9,951 nt of DNA from Methanosarcinaceae archaeon. GTDB lineage: Archaea; Halobacteriota; Methanosarcinia; Methanosarcinales; Methanosarcinaceae. Shown here one piece after another: positions 1 to 6,044 of this stretch (the stretch's first letter is position 1; each line of letters begins with the position of its first letter). The notes beneath the pieces were generated by a model. The model was not told the origin of the DNA. It made no database searches and was given only the letters and a program-made list of their open reading frames with translations. The DNA is taken from assembly GCA_016926455.1 (NCBI GenBank), contig JAFGOO010000048.1, positions 1 to 9,951 on the forward strand, given 5' to 3'. The position numbers were made by a program, and so were the translations under genes.

Positions 1-2
1 GA

Positions 3-101
3 ACGAGGGGAAGGGCTTGTGGACTTGTGAACGATGGTTCAAAGAATGAAGCAAGAAGCTCCATGCGTAAGCGTGGAGTAGTTCACATGTATGAAAAATA
101 A
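3..101 (+). pseudogene. tnpB: C-terminal tail of a TnpB-like (IS200/IS605 family) protein, cut by window start
   Basis: An open frame enters from the left edge and runs 32 codons to TAA at 99-101. Its start includes TRGRACGLVND, then KNEARSSMRKRGVVH. TnpB proteins of archaea commonly finish with an 'ACG..' cysteine-glycine stretch following the last RuvC motif and a 'KxEA' tail, and their coding 3' end commonly overlaps the right-end hairpin of the element, as here (59-78). Only this tail is inside the window, so whether the upstream gene is intact, and whether this is a live transposon or a remnant, cannot be judged. The frame also overlaps the next small ORF by 11 bases. The assignment rests on the short motif plus the hairpin; it is not a domain match. 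Confidence 0.5.
59..86 (+). mobile_element. IS200/IS605-type right-end hairpin, copy 1
   Basis: CTCCATGC (59-66), loop GTAA, GCGTGGAG (71-78) form an 8-bp stem with one G-T wobble, followed by TAGTTCAC. A subterminal hairpin followed a few bases later by a TCA-type end is the form of the right end of IS200/IS605 elements; in TnpB elements this segment is also the 3' scaffold of the omega RNA, and the bases just beyond (from about 87) would be its guide. The element boundary is inferred from this form, since the left end lies outside the window. Confidence 0.55.
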
Positions 102-294
102 GCTCATAGATATGGGGATGCATGGTTCTGATTCAAACAGCGGCCATATATCAGGTCATGGCATTGAAGCAGATTTTAGTTGGGATGGGAAATCTGACCT
201 TAAGATCACGATTACGGACAAGCCAGCGTTTATTTCTTGCGGTACCATTATTGGGAACATTCATGACATAGTTCACGAGTGTCATGGGATTTGA
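91..294 (+). CDS. Hypothetical 67-residue protein between two insertion-sequence ends
   Basis: ATG-started frame of 67 codons, ending with TGA at 292-294. I do not recognise the family. The N-terminal third is rich in Gly, His and Ser (MGMHGSDSNSGHISGHGIEA); the rest, from about residue 27, has the alternating pattern of a small beta-alpha domain: a Trp-Asp-Gly turn, a strand (LKITITDKPAF), then a helix with IGNIHDIVHEC. The strand-turn-strand-helix pattern faintly recalls polyhydroxyalkanoate-system-like small proteins, but this is a weak resemblance. There is no signal peptide or membrane segment. GGAG at 75-78 lies 12 bases before the ATG and belongs to the hairpin stem, so it is a poor ribosome binding site; codons 8 or 10 are alternative starts. 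A T6 run 14 bases after the stop favours real transcription. Confidence 0.4.
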   Translation: MKNKLIDMGMHGSDSNSGHISGHGIEADFSWDGKSDLKITITDKPAFISCGTIIGNIHDIVHECHGI

Positions 295-307
295 CGCTTT
301 TCATGTA

Positions 308-313
308 TTTTTT
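308..313 (+). terminator. Oligo-T terminator after the 67-codon ORF
   Basis: TTTTTT lies 14 bases downstream of the TGA at 294. Archaeal RNA polymerase terminates intrinsically at runs of five or more T without needing a hairpin, so this is a plausible end for rightward transcription. Confidence 0.4.
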
Positions 314-324
314 AGGGAATTCCA

Positions 325-393
325 TCAACTGTTTACGAATGAGGGGTGCAGGGGTAGAGAAAGCCCACGAACTTTAGTCGTGGGAGTACGTCA
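325..393 (+). mobile_element. IS200/IS605-type right-end remnant, copy 2, abutting orc1
   Basis: CCCACGA (364-370), loop ACTTTAG, TCGTGGG (378-384) is a perfect 7-bp stem, preceded by GAGAAAG and followed by AGTACGTCA. This AAGCCCACGA...TCGTGGGAG...TCA form is the classic right end of archaeal TnpB-bearing IS200/IS605 elements. No transposase frame could be found between it and the first hairpin, so it is a decayed end. The left limit is approximate (G-rich stretch starting near 340 resembles sequence 3' of tnpB). The terminal TCA at 391-393 doubles as the reverse-strand TGA stop of orc1. Confidence 0.6.
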
Positions 394-1503
394 GTGAAGA
401 CATTTCAGTATATCATCAGGCTGATATCTTGGCGTTATTATACGGGTTCTTCCACGCTTCCCCTTCCCAGAAAAATCCGCATCTACATACTGGAGTGCCT
501 GCAACTTATTCACCATCTCGAAAAAGCGGGTATAACCAAGTTTTGTAGTTTCGTGGAACGATTTGTACAGGTCACCTGTCTGTGCTTCCTCTCCTCTTGC
601 GATCAACTCGAGGAGCGTTCTTTCATCGGATGTTAGCGACCCGATGTTTCGGCAGAGGTGAAGCAGGCGGGATGATTCATATGCTTTTTCCACATCCTCT
701 ATGGAGATGGTACGGCTTGCACGGTTTTCTGCATTCAGTCCTGCGCGTTTTAGAAGATTGATACCCACCCGCAGGTCTCCGGTCCTGTCCACATATCCGG
801 TGATTTGGTCTAGCACTTCCTCTGAAACCACGTTCGGGAAAAAACCATACTTAACCCTGTTAGCAAGGATGTCCCGCAGTTCATTGTATTCATATCTCGG
901 GAAATCGATTTCCTCTGGAAGAAAAACAGAACCCACCTTTGGGTCGAACTGGTAGGACCGACCCGTATCGCTGACAATTGCAATGACCCCGATCTTTGCG
1001 CCGGGGTACTGTTCATGTGCCCGAAGCAGCGAGTACATCACTTCATCAGCATGCTTTTCATAGAACAGGTAATTGATATCATCCAGTGCTACCACTAGAA
1101 CCTTTTCCGATTCCACAAGGTGTTCCACAAGTTTCTCAAAGAGCTTCCTAAACGCAACACCGGATGTTGGGGGCGTTATATTGGTCAATTTTTTATAAAT
1201 TCTTGATATCACTGCAAAACGTGTTGAATCCATCTGGCAGTTGACCTTTGCGAATACGACATTGCCACCATACTCTTCCATTTCGCTAAACACTTTCCAG
1301 ACAGCAGTGGTTTTTCCAGTACCCGGAGGGCCGCTCAGCAGGCAGTTCACAGGGCGCATACCGCGCATTGCCGGACGCAGAGAGTATTTCAGTGCCTGCA
1401 ACTGTTTATCCCTGTGTGCGAAGTACTCAGGGAAATGGTCGAGTTCGAGCACCTCAACATGATTGAATATTGTCTCATCCCATAGAAGAATGTCATTTTT
1501 CAA
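391..1503 (-). CDS. cdc6: Orc1/Cdc6-type replication initiator AAA+ ATPase
   Basis: A 370-residue protein of the archaeal Orc1/Cdc6 family, which binds origin DNA and loads the MCM helicase. Walker A is GPPGTGKT at residues 58-65; Walker B is LVVALDDIN at 136-144, with Asp-Asp where most relatives have Asp-Glu; the sensor 1 area is around 167-175 (IGVIAIVSDTG) and the sensor 2 arginine sits in GDLRVGINLLKRAG near 243-256. The winged-helix DNA-binding domain takes up about 290-370 and ends in basic residues (GKGKRGRTR). Length is slightly below the usual 380-420. The start is TTG at 1501-1503, chosen because GGAGA (1511-1515) lies 8 bases upstream and there is no ATG before an in-frame stop. 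The last codons and TGA lie exactly against an insertion-sequence end, so the native C-terminus may have differed. The Asp-Asp form suggests the divergent second paralogue found in methanogens. Confidence 0.93.
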   Translation of the reverse strand: MKNDILLWDETIFNHVEVLELDHFPEYFAHRDKQLQALKYSLRPAMRGMRPVNCLLSGPPGTGKTTAVWKVFSEMEEYGGNVVFAKVNCQMDSTRFAVISRIYKKLTNITPPTSGVAFRKLFEKLVEHLVESEKVLVVALDDINYLFYEKHADEVMYSLLRAHEQYPGAKIGVIAIVSDTGRSYQFDPKVGSVFLPEEIDFPRYEYNELRDILANRVKYGFFPNVVSEEVLDQITGYVDRTGDLRVGINLLKRAGLNAENRASRTISIEDVEKAYESSRLLHLCRNIGSLTSDERTLLELIARGEEAQTGDLYKSFHETTKLGYTRFFEMVNKLQALQYVDADFSGKGKRGRTRIITPRYQPDDILKCLH

Positions 1504-1510
1504 GCCAATG

Positions 1511-1515
1511 TCTCC
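1511..1515 (-). promoter_or_regulatory. Ribosome binding site deciding the TTG start of orc1/cdc6
   Basis: Read on the reverse strand it is GGAGA, 8 bases before TTG. It supports the non-ATG start; the reading frame stays open for 18 more codons upstream without any ATG, GTG or TTG that has a site. Confidence 0.6.
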
Positions 1516-1572
1516 GTAAATTTCTACCGGATACTCCGGAATCCATGTTGGTTTACTTCAAACAGGATATCG

Positions 1573-1588
1573 ATTTTATATTATGGAA
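1573..1588 (-). promoter_or_regulatory. TATA box and BRE area for orc1/cdc6
   Basis: On the reverse strand the sequence is ATTCCATAATATAAAAT, with TATAAA as core. The expected start of transcription is near 1550, giving a leader of roughly 45 bases containing the GGAGA site. Immediately upstream is the palindrome ATTGGTGTCCAAT (1588-1600). Confidence 0.45.
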
Positions 1589-1600
1589 TTGGTGTCCAAT
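1588..1600. repeat. Short palindrome upstream of the orc1 TATA box
   Basis: ATTGG-TGT-CCAAT: two perfect 5-base arms around a 3-base centre, placed where an archaeal activator or repressor could sit next to the BRE. Short palindromes arise by chance in AT-rich DNA, so the regulatory reading is tentative. Confidence 0.25.
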
Positions 1601-1618
1601 GATAAATCTTATTTCGGA

Positions 1619-2380
1619 TCATCTTTCCACAGCAATACGCCATTTATTGGCGAACACTGACATCTGGTTCTCTGATACAAAACCAACAAGTCCGATTCCT
1701 GTTCTTTTTGCAGCTTCGATTCCGCTGTCAAAGGGCGCAGTCTTTGTAACGACCAACGGTACACCTGCGCGAGCTGCCTTTAGAACCATTCCAGCCGACT
1801 GTCTGCCTGTTGAGAGAAGGTACATACCTGAAACATCAAGCCCCGAAAGTGCTGCATGCCCAATCACCTTGTCGATGGCATTATGACGTCCAATGTCAAT
1901 AGCCTGCGCAGCCAGTTCACCCATGGGGGTAACAAGTGCTGCAAGATGGGTTCCTTTTGTCAAACGATACACATCCGATTCAAGGAACCTGGTTCCTGAA
2001 TATATGGACTCGAGTGAGAATACGGCATCAGACATAATATTGATCTCTTCATCCTTTTGCCACCTGATACCCACGCCTCCAGATGAGCGAAGTTCATGCC
2101 AGATCTTAAATTCCTCGGTACTTTCAACGCGAATGTCCACTTCCATACCATTTACCTTCACATCAAGGATTCCGCCGAATCCCGTGAATCCTTCGCATAT
2201 CACATGCCCAACTGCAAGTTCTCTGACCTCTGCGGGAGAAGAAAGGATGGATGCTGCATATGTGCCGTTTACGAACAGTTCAACGGAGTCTTCCCGTGCA
2301 ACAAGGCAACTTAACTCTACCGCAGCACCATTTTTGTTTATGGTTGTTGCAGGATAGTTTTTTGTATATCTGTCAGGCAT
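1619..2380 (-). CDS. fdhD: FdhD-family sulfurtransferase for Mo/W-bis-MGD enzymes, lacking the cysteine loop
   Basis: A 253-residue cytoplasmic FdhD/NarQ protein. In E. coli FdhD carries sulfur from the IscS cysteine desulfurase to the bis-MGD cofactor of formate dehydrogenase. Family signatures are clear: DIGRHNAIDKVIG at 162-174, then STGRQSAGMVLKAARAG at 190-206 and VTKTAPFDSGIEAAKRTGIG just after. The flexible loop that normally carries the CxxC motif reads RSSGGVG (98-104) with no cysteine; the only cysteines are C25 and C62. Start is ATG at 2378-2380, with a TATA box about 28 bases upstream, so the transcript may be nearly leaderless. The upstream gene in the same direction is a cysteine desulfurase, the expected sulfur source. 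In a methanogen the client could be formylmethanofuran dehydrogenase or a formate dehydrogenase; neither is in the window. The family call is firm, sulfur-transfer activity is not. Confidence 0.88.
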   Translation of the reverse strand: MPDRYTKNYPATTINKNGAAVELSCLVAREDSVELFVNGTYAASILSSPAEVRELAVGHVICEGFTGFGGILDVKVNGMEVDIRVESTEEFKIWHELRSSGGVGIRWQKDEEINIMSDAVFSLESIYSGTRFLESDVYRLTKGTHLAALVTPMGELAAQAIDIGRHNAIDKVIGHAALSGLDVSGMYLLSTGRQSAGMVLKAARAGVPLVVTKTAPFDSGIEAAKRTGIGLVGFVSENQMSVFANKWRIAVER

Positions 2381-2403
2381 TTACAACCCATTCAACTTTA
2401 TTG

Positions 2404-2411
2404 CATATAAG
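2404..2411 (-). promoter_or_regulatory. TATA box for fdhD
   Basis: The reverse strand reads CTTATATG. With the usual spacing of about 26 bases, transcription would begin within a few bases of the fdhD ATG, predicting a leaderless or near-leaderless mRNA; no good ribosome binding site precedes that ATG, which agrees. Confidence 0.4.
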
Positions 2412-2490
2412 TTCTAGTGGTCATAATTTCATTTTCAAATTTGTGGTAGTGAATTAAAGAGAATCCTAAAAATCCATAGCAACTCCCTAA

Positions 2491-3678
2491 TCAGGCAAGA
2501 AGAGAAGTAATCTGGGAGACGGATTCAATAAAAATGTCAACTTCTTCCTGCGTGCTGTACAGTCCAAATGAAGCCCTTACTGCACCCTCCACACCAAGGA
2601 ACCGGATACTAGGCATTGCACAGTGGTAACCGCTCCGGACGCATATCTTTTTTGTCTCATCCAAAATTATGGCAACATCATGCGGGTTAAGTCCCTTCAC
2701 GTTAAAAGGCACAACTGCGGCACGTTTAGCTGGACCGTATACTTCAACAGAAGGTAACTCCTCAAGACGCGAAGCTGCATTCCTTGAAAGGGCAGTTTCA
2801 TGGCGTTCGATATCCATAGAGCCAATTTCCTGTACATACTCCACAGCCCTGCCGAGCCCGATAACGCCCGGTATGTTCGGTGTTCCAGCTTCAAATCTGG
2901 CAGGTGACGGCTCAAGTTCAAAGCCATCGGTCGTGACCGCATGTACAGTGCCTCCACCAAGGTATGTAGGCTCAAGGAGATCAGGTTTCATTACATACAG
3001 CACACCCGTACCTTGGGGGCCGAGTAAACCTTTATGACCAGGGGTTACGAAAAAATCACATTTCAATGAATGCACATCAAGTGGCATGTGACCTGCCGAC
3101 TGTGATCCATCGATCAGGACCTTCGCCCCTCCTCTATGTGCGATTTTCGTGATCCTAGAAACGTCCGTTATCGAGCCAAGAACATTGGACACGTGGGTAA
3201 ACGCCACAAGACGTGTATGGTCGGTAAGGGCGTTATCAACGTCTTCCGGAACGATTATACCGTTTGAATCGGGTTCGATGATCGTCACCTCCACTCCAAG
3301 CTTTCGTAAACGTATCCATGGAAGAAGGTTTGAATGGTGCTCGATAATGGTTGTGACGATATGGTCCCCACTAATCCATTCCAGTCCATGCGCAACCATG
3401 TTTATGCTCTCGGTAGCGTTCTTTGTGAAAATGGTTTTCGTGGGATCAACATTCAGGAATCTAGCCACATTCTCCCGTGCATCCTCATAATGATTGGTAG
3501 CTTCTCGGGCAAGCCTGTGGGCACCGCGTCCATGGTTGCCAGCATATTTATAGAAATATTCGTTCATTGCCGCTACCACTTGGACTGGTGTCTGGGTAGT
3601 GGCAGCGCTGTCCAGGTAGATAACTTCTTTTAATACCGGAAAATCTTCACGAACAGCAAGAACATCATACATGTTCAC
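2491..3678 (-). CDS. sufS: Cysteine desulfurase, SufS/CsdA-type
   Basis: A PLP-dependent class V aminotransferase-fold enzyme that takes sulfur from L-cysteine as an enzyme-bound persulfide, releasing alanine. Visible landmarks: YLDSAATTQTP at 21-31, the cofactor-stacking histidine in IIEHHSN (114/115), D190 and Q193 in the LIDGSQSAGH pocket, the Schiff-base lysine K216 in TPGHKGLLGPQGTG, the substrate-binding RFEAGTPN (261-268), and catalytic C353 in VRSGYHCAMP. Length (395) is normal for group II enzymes. The longest frame begins at GTG (3676-3678), but ATG two codons later (3670-3672) is an equally good start; neither has a strong ribosome binding site. It lies 35 bases after a 38-codon ORF and is probably cotranscribed with it. 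Likely recipients are iron-sulfur assembly, FdhD next door, or the YcaO-TfuA pair read divergently; which one is not shown by the sequence. Confidence 0.93.
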   Translation of the reverse strand: MNMYDVLAVREDFPVLKEVIYLDSAATTQTPVQVVAAMNEYFYKYAGNHGRGAHRLAREATNHYEDARENVARFLNVDPTKTIFTKNATESINMVAHGLEWISGDHIVTTIIEHHSNLLPWIRLRKLGVEVTIIEPDSNGIIVPEDVDNALTDHTRLVAFTHVSNVLGSITDVSRITKIAHRGGAKVLIDGSQSAGHMPLDVHSLKCDFFVTPGHKGLLGPQGTGVLYVMKPDLLEPTYLGGGTVHAVTTDGFELEPSPARFEAGTPNIPGVIGLGRAVEYVQEIGSMDIERHETALSRNAASRLEELPSVEVYGPAKRAAVVPFNVKGLNPHDVAIILDETKKICVRSGYHCAMPSIRFLGVEGAVRASFGLYSTQEEVDIFIESVSQITSLLA

Positions 3679-3713
3679 TGCTATGCCATTGAAATAGAAA
3701 AAGGTTTTGCAGG

Positions 3714-3830
3714 TTATTTACCCTGCATGCCACCGATCATGAAACGGTACAGTTCCAGTTCTTCGATGTCCAGTTTATCGACTGTACGGCCGCTAATTAT
3801 CTGTTTTTCATCATACACTTTTTCCCACAT
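3714..3830 (-). CDS. Undescribed 38-residue small protein upstream of the cysteine desulfurase
   Basis: ATG at 3828-3830 to TAA at 3714-3716, encoding 38 residues that begin MWEKVYDEKQIISGRTV, pass through an acidic DIEELELYRF segment and end FMIGGMQGK. I do not recognise it. Support comes from expression signals: reverse-strand GGTGGGG (3836-3842) lies 5 bases before the ATG, and GATATAAAT (3865-3873) fits a TATA box giving a leader of about 13 bases, so this appears to be the first gene of the desulfurase transcript. Composition is charged and amphipathic, with no cysteine, no signal peptide and no membrane segment; residues 20-32 could form one helix. It could be a small partner or regulator of the neighbouring enzyme, or simply a translated leader. 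Confidence 0.6.
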   Translation of the reverse strand: MWEKVYDEKQIISGRTVDKLDIEELELYRFMIGGMQGK

Positions 3831-3835
3831 TTAAA

Positions 3836-3873
3836 CCCCACCATTTTTAATTAGCTCTCTCATCATTTATATC
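3836..3873 (-). promoter_or_regulatory. Promoter and ribosome binding site for the 38-codon ORF and cysteine desulfurase
   Basis: On the reverse strand: TATA element GATATAAAT (3873 to 3865), about 23 bases later TGGTGGGG (3843 to 3836), then TTTAA and the ATG. The spacing places the transcript start near 3843, directly at the ribosome binding site. Confidence 0.45.
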
Positions 3874-3978
3874 ATCCTGTCTCTTCAACCAGATATTAAA
3901 ACAGCATCTTTTCAAATTTCATACGCAAAAACATTTTGAACGTATTTAGATACCAATCTCATATACTATGGGACTATC

Positions 3979-3988
3979 CTATATATAG
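3979..3988 (+). promoter_or_regulatory. TATA box for the ycaO-tfuA operon
   Basis: CTATATATAG, itself a perfect palindrome, lies about 50 bases before the first ATG and predicts a start near 4009 with a leader of about 27 bases that contains AAGG (4022-4025). It shares the 3831-4035 intergenic region with the leftward promoter at 3865-3873; the two boxes are about 110 bases apart. Confidence 0.45.
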
Positions 3989-4023
3989 TTACCCCTTTAT
4001 CATTATGTCAACACTTGTCGCAA

Positions 4024-4033
4024 GGTATATAAC
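4024..4033 (+). promoter_or_regulatory. Second TATA-like element in front of ycaO
   Basis: GGTATATAAC. If used, transcription would start around 4055 and give a leaderless mRNA beginning at the internal ATG at 4057, so promoter choice would decide which ycaO start is used. Confidence 0.25.
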
Positions 4034-4035
4034 AT

Positions 4036-5343
4036 ATGCAAGAGCGTTTGCTAACCATGAGCAGGTTAGTCATCGATAGATCCATTTCTTATATAGATGG
4101 CACACAGCGGGTATATGACGGAGGAACAACCCTCCAGAAAACAAAGGACCAGCTTCGAAAGATTGGTGTTACCCGAATCGCCAGCATAACGGACCTTGAC
4201 AGGATTGGAATCCCGGTTTTTTCCACGATTAGACCAAGTGCAGCCAAAGGTGCGATATCGATCTATTCGGGAAAAGGTGCAACTGAGGAACAGGCAAGGA
4301 TTTCTGCCATCATGGAAGGTTTTGAAAGGTGCCTTGCTGAAAGAATGGGCATTAATGCTAATATCGTGGATGATATTTCGGAGACAGCACTCATCGAATC
4401 GTACGAAAACATCGCTGAAAGCTATAATGTATTGAAGCCTTCTGAACTTCTATTACCTGGACAACTTATGCCTGACAGACTGGTCGAATGGACCGGTGGA
4501 TGGGATTTGCTTAAAAATGAGGAAATATTCGTACCCTCAAATGCGGTATATCACCCTTACGACACCCCCCCCGGGCAGTGTGTTAAACTGTTCAGGAGCA
4601 ACACCAATGGTCTTGCATCGGGGAATGTGCTTGAGGAAGCGATATTCCACGGATTGCTAGAAGTCATTGAGCGAGATGCATTAAGTACTGCCGAGTTTCA
4701 CAGGAATCCGGGCAAAGAGCTGATCCTTACAGAAGAAGATGGCATTAACTATGAACTTATGCAAAGGTTCAAAGATGCTGGTGTGGAGATCAAGCTATGT
4801 TTGCTCTCGCACGATACCGGAATCCCCACAGTTGTGGCAGTTACTGATGATATCAAGCTAAAAGACCCAGCACTGCTTGTTATGGGGGCTGGTTCACACC
4901 TGAAACCTGAAATTGCGATTAGAAGGGCGATCACAGAGGCTGCCCAGTCAAGGGTCGTACAGATTCACGGGGCTCGGGAAGATACCGACCGTGAAAAGTT
5001 CGTCCGTAGCATCGGGTACGAGCGTATGAAACGGATGAACAGTTTCTGGTATAATGAAGGTGAATCCATAACTTTTGCAGAAATGCAAGACATCTCAGCT
5101 GGAACACCGGCAGAAAATATCGATGTTGTTCTTGAGCGGCTCAAAAAGATTGTTGATAACGCTATAGTTGTGAACCTCTCAAGAGAGAGTGTAGCAGTAC
5201 CAGTGGTACGTGTAATTATCCCCACCTTTGAGCTCTACACATTGGATCGCGAGCGTACCGGCAAGCGGATCATGTCGGCATCGTTACCCAAGAAAAAGCT
5301 AACACCGGAAGAAAGGCCATGGAAACGCCGAAGAAGAACCTGA
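4036..5343 (+). CDS. ycaO: YcaO-family ATP-dependent thioamide-forming enzyme, probably McrA-glycine thioamidation
   Basis: A 435-residue YcaO protein. YcaO enzymes activate a backbone amide oxygen by ATP-dependent phosphorylation; with TfuA they put sulfur in, and in methanogens ycaO-tfuA is needed for the thioglycine in McrA, the alpha subunit of methyl-coenzyme M reductase. ATP/Mg-binding signatures: SAIMEGFER at 90-98, SNTNGLASG at 188-196, and LEVIERDA at 208-215; AITEAAQSR follows later. The basic C-terminus ends PWKRRRRT and lacks the Pro-rich tail of azoline-forming YcaOs, as expected for a TfuA-dependent type. Start is uncertain: ATG 4036 (AAGG ten bases upstream) or ATG 4057 (MSRLVIDRS), eight codons in. 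It overlaps tfuA by 25 bases, so translation is likely coupled. The substrate is inferred from the family and archaeal setting; no mcr gene or peptide precursor is in view. Confidence 0.9.
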   Translation: MQERLLTMSRLVIDRSISYIDGTQRVYDGGTTLQKTKDQLRKIGVTRIASITDLDRIGIPVFSTIRPSAAKGAISIYSGKGATEEQARISAIMEGFERCLAERMGINANIVDDISETALIESYENIAESYNVLKPSELLLPGQLMPDRLVEWTGGWDLLKNEEIFVPSNAVYHPYDTPPGQCVKLFRSNTNGLASGNVLEEAIFHGLLEVIERDALSTAEFHRNPGKELILTEEDGINYELMQRFKDAGVEIKLCLLSHDTGIPTVVAVTDDIKLKDPALLVMGAGSHLKPEIAIRRAITEAAQSRVVQIHGAREDTDREKFVRSIGYERMKRMNSFWYNEGESITFAEMQDISAGTPAENIDVVLERLKKIVDNAIVVNLSRESVAVPVVRVIIPTFELYTLDRERTGKRIMSASLPKKKLTPEERPWKRRRRT

Positions 5344-5990
5344 AAACAATTGTATTTGCAGGCACAAGCATAAGCCATGAAGATGCCCGGAAAATACTCG
5401 ATGTGACATATCGACCTCCTGTCATAAGGTGTGACGTTGATAAGGCTGCAAAAAACGGTTATAATCTCATAGGTATCATTGATGGTGTTTTCTTTGATAA
5501 ATCGGCAGTTTCCCATCGAGAAATTATCAAGGTGCTGAACAGCGGAGTTACTGTAGTTGGTGGCTGCAGCATGGGAGCGCTACGTGCATCTGAACTTGAT
5601 TCCTATGGTATGGTTGGGATAGGCAAGATATACGAGTGGTACAGGGACGGTGTGATTGAAGCTGACGATGAGGTGGCTGTGACCACTAACCCCGATACAT
5701 TTGAGGCAGTATCAAAACCCCTAGTAAATATCAGAGAGACCCTGAATGCAGCATTCAATGCTGGAATAATCGATGACCGTACAAGGAAATCATTTCTGCA
5801 AATCGCAAAAAAGACTTACTATCCTCAGAGGAGCTATCTTGGAATCATAAAGAAAGGTATAATTGATGGAGTGCTTTCATCGGAAAAAGGGGAGGAACTT
5901 CTCGGGTTTTGCAAGGATAGAGAAGTAGATGTTAAGAGAAGTGATGCAATCCTTGTTCTCAAGGCAATAAAAAAACTCCTTGAGGAATAA
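5319..5990 (+). CDS. tfuA: TfuA-like partner of YcaO in thioamidation
   Basis: A 223-residue protein with a TfuA-like core, marked by LIGIIDGVFF near 50-59 and the signature GCSMGALRASEL at 82-93, followed by YGMVGIGKIYEWYRDG. TfuA proteins activate their YcaO partner and have been reported to help deliver sulfide from a thiocarboxylated sulfur carrier. The ATG at 5319-5321 sits inside the last codons of ycaO in a different frame, with GGAAG (5307-5311) 7 bases upstream; this overlap fits an obligate pair made in fixed ratio. No membrane segment or signal peptide. The stop at 5988-5990 is followed by a convergent operon; the hairpin at 6045-6068 may end the transcript. Confidence in the family is high. 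Confidence 0.9.
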   Translation: METPKKNLKTIVFAGTSISHEDARKILDVTYRPPVIRCDVDKAAKNGYNLIGIIDGVFFDKSAVSHREIIKVLNSGVTVVGGCSMGALRASELDSYGMVGIGKIYEWYRDGVIEADDEVAVTTNPDTFEAVSKPLVNIRETLNAAFNAGIIDDRTRKSFLQIAKKTYYPQRSYLGIIKKGIIDGVLSSEKGEELLGFCKDREVDVKRSDAILVLKAIKKLLEE

Positions 5991-6044
5991 TAATCCGAAG
6001 AATGCGACTTATCTTTGTTAATCTCAAAGACGTATTTTGAGTAT

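Noticed and set aside
87..110. Functional omega RNA guide beyond the first right end
   Set aside because: Only the 3' scaffold hairpin is visible and the TnpB gene lies outside the window, so activity and guide cannot be assessed.
1504..1618. Replication origin beside orc1/cdc6
   Set aside because: Archaeal origins often lie next to this gene, but the upstream gap is only 115 bases and has no repeated origin-recognition-box-like motifs, and the downstream side is insertion-sequence debris.
1470..2357. Long plus-strand ORFs opposite orc1 and fdhD (138 and 154 codons)
   Set aside because: They are mirror frames of well conserved proteins, rich in Ser, Pro and Thr as expected for antisense shadows, and have no start signals.
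3714..3830. Precursor peptide of a YcaO-TfuA thioamidated peptide (RiPP) cluster
   Set aside because: The GG near the C-terminus resembles a leader cleavage site, but only four residues would remain, the gene is on the opposite strand, and no protease, exporter or other tailoring enzyme is nearby; McrA modification explains YcaO-TfuA better.
3679..4035. Riboswitch or other structured RNA in the divergent region
   Set aside because: The only symmetry is a 5-base pair ATACG/CGTAT 15 bases apart (around 3921-3945) and the palindromic TATA box; this is not enough to claim a fold.
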